Origin: Fidelibacterota bacterium
GTDB taxonomy: Bacteria; Fidelibacterota; Marinisomatia; SCGC-AAA003-L08; D37C17
Reading direction: 5' to 3'
Assembly (NCBI GenBank): GCA_012964845.1
Contig: DTTG01000223.1
Coordinates: 1-5,501, forward strand
DNA: 5,501 nucleotides
Part shown: positions 1 to 5,501 of the stretch, in pieces
Position numbering within the stretch: position 1 is the first letter of the stretch
Layout: every line of letters starts with the position of its first letter
Made by a program: the position numbers and the translations under genes
Notes under the pieces: generated by a model
The model's database searches: none
What the model was told of the DNA's origin: nothing
The model's input: only the letters and a program-made list of their open reading frames with translations

Positions 1-1061
1 TATTCATATTCAATATCATAACAGGCATCGGCATAGTGTGCCAGTTCATCTTTTTCATGGGCTCTATATCGAAATTTACTGGGGTCATTTGCCAGTTTCT
101 GCCACCATTCCATGCGTCTATCACGCCAATAGTCCAGCCATTCTTTTTGAGTTCCGGGCTCTACAAAAAATTCCATTTCCATTTGCTCAAACTCGCAGGA
201 TCGGAAAATAAAATGTTCCACTGTAACCTCATTCCGAAAACTCTTTCCCATCTGGGCAATACCAAAGGGAACTTTCATGCTCATGGACTGCTGACAATTT
301 AGAAACTGTACAAACATGGCTTGGGCTGTTTCCGGGCGGAGATACACTGCTGATTTTTTTACTATTTCTTCAATGCCTGTTCGCAACTCTTTTCCGTCTA
401 ATTCTTTGTTTTGTTCTACATAGGCAGTGATGTCACCCAGAACATCAATAGGGCCAATCTGGCTGCGGAACATCAAATTAAACTGACGTTCATCACTGAG
501 AAAAGGGCTTCCAAAAGTGGGGCTTACATAGCCCCGATATGGAAATGTTTCCGTGGGCTTGTCACTATCATCGGGGAAAAATCCCATTGTATTTTCATCA
601 ATAACTTTCATACCATACAGTGTTTTTCCATTGCGCTTTAATTCAATATTGAACCGTTTTTGAATAGCCTCCACATAAGTTTTTGCCTGTCCTTTATCTG
701 CACATTCAATAGGAAGTTCATCTTTGGGCTGGGGTCGAGGGGCTTTATCAGCTCTAAAGCGTTCCTTACTGATTAGGCAGTCCACCAAGGGGTCAGAAAA
801 TCCTGCCAAATGCCCGGATGCTTGCCAAACCTTTGTATGCATTATGATTGAGGCATCAATTCCGATAACATCCTCCCGTTCATGCACCATTGAGCGCCAC
901 CATTCGTTCATAATATTACGCTTCAACTCCACTCCAAGGGGACCATAATCATAGGCTGATTTCAATCCGCCATAAATTTCACTGCTCTGGAATACAAAGC
1001 CTCTCTGTTTTGAAAGAGAAATTACTTTTTCCATTAAAGAACTGGAATTATTTTCAGCCAT
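1..1061 (-). CDS. glyS: Glycyl-tRNA synthetase, alpha2 (single-chain) type, N-terminal 353 residues; 3' end outside window
   Basis: This enzyme charges tRNA-Gly with glycine using ATP, in the cytoplasm. It is a class II synthetase of the homodimeric type, not the alpha2-beta2 (GlyQ/GlyS) type. The ORF is open from ATG at 1061 to the window edge. Recognisable blocks are RGFVFQSSEIYGG (residues 20-32), DYGPLGVELKRN (38-49, motif 1 area), SGHLAGFSDPLVDC (82-95), FNLMF (194-198), LRPETAQ (241-247), GIAQMGKSFRNE (267-278, motif 2 with R276 and E278) and FEQMEMEFF (291-299). Motif 3 and the anticodon-binding domain lie beyond the edge. The start is supported by AAGGA five bases upstream and by agreement with the family N-terminus. 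Oddities: about 24 extra residues between FNLMF and the RPETAQ motif; Ala248 where the family usually has Gly after ETAQ; and a single Cys (C95) where many relatives have a CxxC, so a zinc site there is unlikely. It lies 89 bp downstream of topA on the same strand and could be cotranscribed with it. Confidence 0.96.
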   Translation of the reverse strand, partial: MAENNSSSLMEKVISLSKQRGFVFQSSEIYGGLKSAYDYGPLGVELKRNIMNEWWRSMVHEREDVIGIDASIIMHTKVWQASGHLAGFSDPLVDCLISKERFRADKAPRPQPKDELPIECADKGQAKTYVEAIQKRFNIELKRNGKTLYGMKVIDENTMGFFPDDSDKPTETFPYRGYVSPTFGSPFLSDERQFNLMFRSQIGPIDVLGDITAYVEQNKELDGKELRTGIEEIVKKSAVYLRPETAQAMFVQFLNCQQSMSMKVPFGIAQMGKSFRNEVTVEHFIFRSCEFEQMEMEFFVEPGTQKEWLDYWRDRRMEWWQKLANDPSKFRYRAHEKDELAHYADACYDIEYE

Positions 1062-1066
1062 TTAAA

Positions 1067-1071
1067 TCCTT
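1067..1071 (-). promoter_or_regulatory. Ribosome binding site of glyS
   Basis: On the minus strand AAGGA is followed by five bases (TTTAA) and then the ATG at 1061. This is a good Shine-Dalgarno match at normal spacing and fixes the glyS start. It is the only clear one in the window. Confidence 0.7.
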
Positions 1072-1150
1072 TTTATATACTTAATAATTAGTGGAAAACT
1101 TAGGATGCTATGAATATGGACGCCAATGCCTTGTGTCCGCAATAAAAATT
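1072..1150 (-). other. topA-glyS intergenic spacer
   Basis: This short AT-rich gap follows the topA stop. It contains one weak imperfect hairpin (arms GGAC at 1118-1121 and GTCC at 1135-1138, extended by a mismatch and one more pair) with no T-run directly after it on the minus strand, so it is not a convincing terminator. A TATATA stretch lies just upstream of the glyS ribosome binding site, but no well-spaced -35 box accompanies it. Readthrough from topA into glyS and a separate weak glyS promoter are both possible. Confidence 0.3.
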
Positions 1151-3652
1151 TTATTTTCTTTTCTTAAACCGACGCTTGGAGGGGCCCTTAGCTTTTTTAT
1201 CTGCTATAAGCTGCAGAGCAATATCCAGTGTAACTTCATCTGATGTCGTTTCCTTGGGGAGGGTTGCATTAATTTTTCCATCGGTGACATAGGCTCCGTA
1301 TCTTCCATCTTTTATTTCAATTGCCATTTGTGTTTTGGGGTCAATGCCTAATTCTTTAATAACCCGAGCACCCGCTTTTGTTTTCTCTGTTGCTAATATT
1401 TCAACTGCCCTGTTTAGACTCAGATCAAGAATGCTGTCTGGCGCAATAACACTTCGGGTCGTTTTTCCACAGCGAATATAGGGCCCATACCTTCCAATAT
1501 CAGATTTAACCATATCGCCACTCTCAGGATGTTTGCCCAAATCTTTGGGTAGTGCAATTAATTTGAGAGCAATCTCCGGGGTTACTTCTGCTTGGGTCAT
1601 CCCCGGTAATAACGATTTCATTTTATCACCACATTGAATATAAGGTCCAAAGCGTCCATCTTTGAACAGGACGGGTTCACCTGAGTCCGGATGGCTACAT
1701 AATTCTGTAGGGCCTTCAGCTTTTTTCTGCAGACTTATCAATGCGTTTTTAAAATTTAATTCGCTGGGGATAGAATCATCCGGCAGGGTGGTATTTGTTT
1801 CTCCATCCTGGATGTATACTCCATAACGCCCAATTTTTACCGTAATTGTTTTACCGGAATCATCTTTTAATTCCATGATGGTCCGGGATTTTTCTTTATC
1901 AACTTCATTTTCTAATAATGCTTCGAGTCCCGCAGTCCCATTTTCACCTTTATAGAATTGGGTGAGAAAATCTTCTGACTTCATTTCATTTCTGGAAATA
2001 GCATCCAACGTATTCTCTAAATCGGCAGTATATTGAAGGTTTACCATATCGGTGAAATTGCTTTCTAAAAATTGTATAACCGCATAGGCTGTAAAAGTGG
2101 GGATGAGCGCACCGTTTACCTTTCGGGCATAGCCACGATTTTGGATATTGCCCATAATTGCTGCATAGGTTGATGGTCTACCAATACCCAAGGCCTCAAG
2201 CTCTTTTATCAGGGTTGCCTCTGTAAATCGTGGAGATGGTTTGGTAAAATGCTGGTTTGGAGTGAAGTCTTTTCCAGTTACAGATTCGCCTTCCTGCATG
2301 GGAGGAAGTATGGATTCTTTGTCATCTCTTTCCTTTTTAGGATCATCAATATCTTCAACATATACTTTTAAAAATCCCGGGAATTCTATCACTTTACCAT
2401 GAGCATCAAACATGGCTTTCCCATCAGAAATTTCCACATTTGTTTTAAGTAATTTTGCAGATTTCATTTGGCTGGCAAGAGTTCGTTTCCAAATCATGTC
2501 ATAGAGTTTCCATTCTTGACCATCTAGCTTTCCCTGTATATCTTTCGGGTTCTTAAAAGTAGCTCCCGCTGGCCGAATTGCTTCATGTGCTTCCTGGGCA
2601 TTCTTTACTTTACTTTTGTATATAGGGGGGGTTTCCGGGAGATATTCCGCCCCAAATAAAGATTTAATTGCATTTCGAGATCCATTAATTGCTTCGCTGG
2701 ATAAACTCACAGAATCAGTACGCATATAGGTTATGTAACCTTCTTCATAGAGCTTTTGTGCGTTACGCATTACCTGTTGAGAGGACATCCTTAATTTCCG
2801 AACCCCTTCTTGCTGTAAGGTGGATGTAATAAATGGGGGGTATGGATTTTGCTTGGCGGGTTTCTGCTCAACTTTGGTAACCTTCCAGTCTGAATTTAGA
2901 AATGATTCTGCTAAACTTTCAGCTTTAGTCTTATCCAATGCTAATAAATTAGACTTTGAAAGTTTACCCGTTTCTTTGTCAAAATCTTTGCCAATAGCAA
3001 TTTTTTGTCCATCTAATGCTTTTAGACGTGCCTCAAAAGATTCTCCTTTTGAGTCAAACTGAGTAATAATACTCCAATATTCACTTTCAATAAATCTAGC
3101 ACGTTCTTTTTCTCTGTCAACTACAATTTTTACAGCGGGGCTTTGAACCCGGCCAGCAGATAAACCTCCTTTTACATTAAACCATAATTTTTTTGAAACC
3201 AAATATCCCCATAGCCTATCTAGGATGCGCCTGGCTTCTTGTGCGCTTACTAAGGATTGGTCAATATCACGTATATGGTCAAAAGATTCTTGAATGGCTG
3301 TTTTCGTAATTTCATGAAAGGCCAATCGTTTAACAGGAATTTTTGGATCCAGAAGTTCCATTAGATGCCAGGCAATGGCTTCACCCTCACGATCTGGATC
3401 AGTAGCTAAATATAGAGTTGAAGCATTCTTCAGTAATTTTTTTAACTGAGTAATTACTTTTGATTTATCTTTGGATGCAACATAAGTAGGTTTAAATCCA
3501 TTATCTACATCCACGCCTAATTCGTTTTTAGGGAGGTCGCGGATGTGCCCTACCGAAGCTTCAATCTGGTAGTCGTCCCCCAAAAATCGTTTCAGTGTTT
3601 TCGCCTTTGAAGGTGATTCTACAATGATTAAATTATGTAAATCCGTTGCCAT
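1151..3652 (-). CDS. topA: DNA topoisomerase I (type IA), with C-terminal repeat domains in place of zinc fingers
   Basis: This enzyme relaxes negatively supercoiled DNA by cutting one strand through a tyrosine link, passing the other strand and resealing. The protein has 833 residues from the ATG at 3652. The Toprim domain is N-terminal, with VESPSKAKTL (11-20, E12) and the acidic DPDREGEAIAW (85-95; D85, D87, E89), which binds Mg2+. SAGRVQSPA spans 165-173. The active site is GYITYMRTDS (305-314), with nucleophile Tyr309 and Arg311. LGIGRPSTYA (488-497) is also typical. The C-terminus has four GR[YF]GxY[IV] units (starting near 608, 666, 720 and 783), matching the Toprim C-terminal repeat family, then a Lys/Arg-rich tail (KRRFKKRK). 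No CxxC zinc-finger pairs are present. The frame extends upstream to a TTG at 3691, but the ATG at 3652 puts the LIIVESPSKAKT block at its usual distance from the N-terminus, so it is preferred. There is no strong Shine-Dalgarno sequence. It is divergent from the DUF2797 gene and upstream of glyS. Confidence 0.98.
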   Translation of the reverse strand: MATDLHNLIIVESPSKAKTLKRFLGDDYQIEASVGHIRDLPKNELGVDVDNGFKPTYVASKDKSKVITQLKKLLKNASTLYLATDPDREGEAIAWHLMELLDPKIPVKRLAFHEITKTAIQESFDHIRDIDQSLVSAQEARRILDRLWGYLVSKKLWFNVKGGLSAGRVQSPAVKIVVDREKERARFIESEYWSIITQFDSKGESFEARLKALDGQKIAIGKDFDKETGKLSKSNLLALDKTKAESLAESFLNSDWKVTKVEQKPAKQNPYPPFITSTLQQEGVRKLRMSSQQVMRNAQKLYEEGYITYMRTDSVSLSSEAINGSRNAIKSLFGAEYLPETPPIYKSKVKNAQEAHEAIRPAGATFKNPKDIQGKLDGQEWKLYDMIWKRTLASQMKSAKLLKTNVEISDGKAMFDAHGKVIEFPGFLKVYVEDIDDPKKERDDKESILPPMQEGESVTGKDFTPNQHFTKPSPRFTEATLIKELEALGIGRPSTYAAIMGNIQNRGYARKVNGALIPTFTAYAVIQFLESNFTDMVNLQYTADLENTLDAISRNEMKSEDFLTQFYKGENGTAGLEALLENEVDKEKSRTIMELKDDSGKTITVKIGRYGVYIQDGETNTTLPDDSIPSELNFKNALISLQKKAEGPTELCSHPDSGEPVLFKDGRFGPYIQCGDKMKSLLPGMTQAEVTPEIALKLIALPKDLGKHPESGDMVKSDIGRYGPYIRCGKTTRSVIAPDSILDLSLNRAVEILATEKTKAGARVIKELGIDPKTQMAIEIKDGRYGAYVTDGKINATLPKETTSDEVTLDIALQLIADKKAKGPSKRRFKKRK
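1253..1855 (-). repeat. Four coding repeats of the Toprim C-terminal type inside topA
   Basis: Residues 600-800 of the protein hold four diverged copies with cores GRYGVYIQDG (608), GRFGPYIQCG (666), GRYGPYIRCG (720) and GRYGAYVTDG (783), spaced 58, 54 and 63 residues apart. Each core is followed by a segment resembling LP-(x)n-ALxLI. They are protein-level repeats, not recent DNA duplications. In related topoisomerases such repeats bind DNA and support strand passage in place of zinc ribbons. Confidence 0.85.
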
Positions 3653-3736
3653 ATATATAAAACTTACATCCACCGACAATGTATAAAGCAAATGGAATTT
3701 TTAATTATTTTAATAAAATATCCTGTAATTTTAACT
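3653..3736. promoter_or_regulatory. Divergent intergenic region between topA and the DUF2797 gene
   Basis: These 84 bp separate two outward-facing genes, so promoters for both must lie here or within the 5' ends of the genes. The region is very AT-rich, with TATATATAA beside the topA start, TATAAA at 3682-3687, and an A/T run from about 3698 to 3720. I could not pair any of these with a well-spaced -35 box with confidence. No operator-like palindrome stands out. Neither gene has a strong Shine-Dalgarno sequence in this stretch. Confidence 0.4.
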
Positions 3737-4534
3737 ATGCGATACAATGGCACTCTTTTAAAAATGGAAACTAAACTAGCAAATCCCATAGAATATGAAT
3801 TGCCTATTGGTGATGAGTTAGTATATATGAATCATCTTATTGGCAAGTACATTGCTTTCAAATGGCTGAAAGAAATCTACTGTGTGGTCTGCGGACGGAA
3901 AACAAATAAATCTTTTGCCCAGGGATTTTGTTACCCCTGTTTTCTGAATGCGCCGGAAACATCTGAATGTATTTTCAGACCCGAACTGTGTCAGGCACAG
4001 GATGGTATTGCCCGGGATATGGATTGGGCAGAAGCTCATTGTCTGCAGGATCATTTTGTGTATTTGGCAATTTCCAGTGGTGTAAAAGTGGGAGTAACAC
4101 GCTCAGGTCAAATACCAACTCGCTGGATTGACCAGGGTGCCTGGCAAGCAATTAAATTGGCGAAAACTCCCAACCGCTATATTGCAGGACTCATAGAAGT
4201 TGCCTTGAAAGAACATATATCTGATCGTACCAATTGGCAGCGTATGCTGAAAAATCAACTCATAGAAGGGGTGGATTTAACAGTAGCAAAAAGGGAGATG
4301 ATAGCCCACCTTCCTTCGGAGCTGCAGAATTATATAAGTGAAGAAAATGACATTACTGAAATTAATTACCCCGTAAATGAATATCCTGAAAAAGTGAAAT
4401 CTCTTAGCTTCGATAAATTAGAGGAAATTACTGGCCGGCTCTGGGGGGTTAAGGGTCAGTACTTAATTTTTGATGACGGAACAGTATTAAATATGCGCAA
4501 GCACACAGGGTACATGGTGGAGCTCGAGGTTTAA
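3737..4534 (+). CDS. DUF2797 family protein with N-terminal zinc ribbon, function unknown
   Basis: This 265-residue protein matches what I recall of the DUF2797 family, whose biochemical role is not established. The ATG at 3737 gives the typical beginning, MRYNGTLLKMETKLANP; the frame also extends to an ATG at 3692, but those extra 15 residues (MEFLIILIKYPVILT) do not resemble the family and are rejected. Two cysteine pairs, CVVC (49-52) and CYPC (65-68), can bind one zinc ion. Next come the family hallmarks RPELC (81-85), VYLAISSGVKVGVTR (108-122) and IPTRWIDQGA (126-135), then NRYIAGLIEVALKEH (146-160) and DRTNWQRML (163-171). The C-terminal block GVKGQYLIFDDGTVLNMRK (237-255) is also characteristic. 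The VYLA...KVGVT...R pattern recalls the GIY-YIG/T5orf172 nuclease fold, but that is only an inference. There is no signal peptide or membrane segment, so it is probably cytoplasmic. It lies 80 bp upstream of the hydrolase gene on the same strand. Confidence 0.9.
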   Translation: MRYNGTLLKMETKLANPIEYELPIGDELVYMNHLIGKYIAFKWLKEIYCVVCGRKTNKSFAQGFCYPCFLNAPETSECIFRPELCQAQDGIARDMDWAEAHCLQDHFVYLAISSGVKVGVTRSGQIPTRWIDQGAWQAIKLAKTPNRYIAGLIEVALKEHISDRTNWQRMLKNQLIEGVDLTVAKREMIAHLPSELQNYISEENDITEINYPVNEYPEKVKSLSFDKLEEITGRLWGVKGQYLIFDDGTVLNMRKHTGYMVELEV

Positions 4535-4614
4535 CAAGTAATCAATTTACCCTTTTAAATACGCCCGTAAGAATTGAAAATTACAGCCCCCACATTTTAC
4601 ATTAGAATAACATT
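4535..4614 (+). other. Spacer between the DUF2797 gene and the hydrolase gene
   Basis: This is an AT-rich gap. GTAA (4539-4542) and TTAC (4547-4550) could form a four-pair stem followed by CCTTTT, which is too weak to call a terminator. No clear promoter or Shine-Dalgarno sequence is seen before the TTG start of the next gene. An in-frame TAG at 4603-4605 limits how far that gene can extend upstream. Confidence 0.3.
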
Positions 4615-5501
4615 TTGAAAATTATTATATCATCATTACCTAATAACCCCTGGTGGGGAAATGGTACGCCTCAATATGAGGATAATCCTGCCATGGTTCT
4701 GGGTACCCAACCAAATCAGGAATTGCTTGAAAGGGAGTGGAAGGCTCTTTCTCAAATGCTTACCGAAAAATCTCTTGCCTTAGATATTATTCCATTTCCT
4801 TCAAAATTAGATGGTATGAATTCTAATAAATGGAAACATGATTTTGTATTTGTACGAGATCTGTATGTGGGCAATCAAAGGGGTGATGTTGTAATTGCCC
4901 GATTTAGAGAAAAAGAACGTCAAGGTGAAGTAAAAATAATTGAAGAATGGTTAGTGGATCAAGATGTTAATGTTCATACGCTTCCCAATGATGATGATCA
5001 TTTTATAGAGGGAGGGGAGTTCTATTATTGTTCCAATGAAAATATATTATTTGCTGGTGAATCTCGAAATAGCCGCAAGGGAAATGAAAAGACCGCTGAA
5101 CTGTTAGATGTGGAAGAACTCGTGATTTTACGATCTAATTCCTTTCATTTGGACACCCTTTGTACACCAGTATTTAATTCAGATAATCAACTCTGTTTAC
5201 TGATTGCATGTACCACCTTATTAGAAAAGGAATCTATGAATCAGTTAAAAAAATTGACGCATGATCGAAATATTCCCATATTGGAAATTCCACCGGAAGA
5301 AGCCATCGGCACTACAGATAAATTGGGGAGTTTTGCCGTGAACTGTCTGCCATTGCCAGGTCAATTAATTGGAGCAGCTGAATTTAAATCTGAAACAGTA
5401 AGGACTGCCTTAATAGAACATAATATCACCCATTCTGTTGTGTCCCTTACTCAGTTTCATTTGAGTGGAGGTTCTGTCCACTGTCTCACTAATGAACTTT
5501 A
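4615..5501 (+). CDS. Amidinotransferase-fold hydrolase, arginine deiminase / dimethylarginine dimethylaminohydrolase (DDAH)-like
   Basis: Enzymes of this fold attack a guanidino carbon through a Cys-His pair, releasing ammonia or an alkylamine, or transferring the amidino group. The visible 295 residues carry the family landmarks in order: NPAM (24-27), HDFVFVRD (75-82, Asp82), EGGE (132-135), FHLDT (177-181, catalytic His178) and SGGSVHCLTNEL (284-295, nucleophile Cys290). The chain seems complete: DDAH-like proteins end soon after the CLT motif, and the window stops with TA after Leu295, so a stop codon is likely to be completed by the next base. The start is taken as TTG at 4615 because a TAG lies three codons upstream and the first ATG (4693, residue 27) would remove the first core strand, KIIISSLP. 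No Shine-Dalgarno sequence is seen. EGGE is unusual, since EGGD is more common. The RD pair recalls arginine deiminase, while size and C-terminus look more like DDAH; the substrate is uncertain. Confidence 0.88.
   Translation, partial: MKIIISSLPNNPWWGNGTPQYEDNPAMVLGTQPNQELLEREWKALSQMLTEKSLALDIIPFPSKLDGMNSNKWKHDFVFVRDLYVGNQRGDVVIARFREKERQGEVKIIEEWLVDQDVNVHTLPNDDDHFIEGGEFYYCSNENILFAGESRNSRKGNEKTAELLDVEELVILRSNSFHLDTLCTPVFNSDNQLCLLIACTTLLEKESMNQLKKLTHDRNIPILEIPPEEAIGTTDKLGSFAVNCLPLPGQLIGAAEFKSETVRTALIEHNITHSVVSLTQFHLSGGSVHCLTNEL

Noticed and set aside
36..948. Three plus-strand open frames (36-302, 411-641, 724-948)
   Set aside because: All lie antisense to the glycyl-tRNA synthetase gene, whose conserved motifs run continuously through the region; their translations show no recognisable motif.
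1118..1138. Possible hairpin terminator between topA and glyS
   Set aside because: The stem has only four uninterrupted pairs, then a mismatch, and no T-run follows on the minus strand.
2625..2631. Run of seven G within topA as a possible slippage or phase-variation site
   Set aside because: The reading frame is intact and encodes conserved-looking sequence (ETPPIYK); a run of seven in a housekeeping gene is not convincing evidence of programmed slippage.
2820..3062. Plus-strand open frame of 80 codons
   Set aside because: It is antisense to the well-conserved core of topA and shows no domain or ribosome binding site.
3653..3691. Upstream extension of topA to the TTG at 3691
   Set aside because: The extra 13 residues (LYTLSVDVSFIY and the start) are not typical of the family, and the ATG at 3652 places the Toprim motif correctly.
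3818..4054. Minus-strand open frame of 78 codons
   Set aside because: It is antisense to the DUF2797 gene, including its zinc-ribbon coding part, and looks like a chance frame.
1..5501. A previously undescribed multi-gene system, CRISPR array, defence island or mobile element
   Set aside because: All four genes belong to known families, two of them housekeeping; no transposase, integrase, repeat array or terminal inverted repeat was seen on either strand.

Overview
The window is an ordinary chromosomal stretch of an AT-rich bacterium (about 40 % G+C by eye). It carries four genes around one divergent promoter region. On the minus strand, topA (DNA topoisomerase I) is followed by the 5' part of a glycyl-tRNA synthetase gene that runs off the left edge. 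On the plus strand, a DUF2797-family gene is followed by an arginine-deiminase/DDAH-fold hydrolase that reaches the right edge, probably only one base short of its stop codon.

Layout: glyS, partial (1-1061, minus); an 89-bp gap with a good ribosome binding site for glyS; topA (1151-3652, minus); an 84-bp AT-rich divergent region (3653-3736); the DUF2797 gene (3737-4534, plus); an 80-bp gap; the DDAH/ADI-like gene (4615-5501, plus, TTG start). No RNA gene, CRISPR array, mobile element or long repeat was seen, and no intergenic gap exceeds 90 bp.

The organism cannot be fixed from four genes. The single-chain alpha2-type glycyl-tRNA synthetase, a topoisomerase I with C-terminal repeats in place of zinc fingers, and a DUF2797 protein together suggest a free-living bacterium, perhaps of the Bacteroidetes/Marinimicrobia side of the tree. 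This is inference. Only glyS has a clear Shine-Dalgarno sequence; the other three genes have weak or no such signal.

The left half is housekeeping: chromosome supercoiling and translation. The right half holds two less understood proteins, a zinc-ribbon protein of unknown function and a guanidino-group hydrolase whose substrate cannot be read from the sequence. I see no evidence of a new multi-gene system. The items most worth a second look are the uncharacterised DUF2797 protein, the extra segment in glycyl-tRNA synthetase, and the hydrolase with its unusual start and active-site variant.
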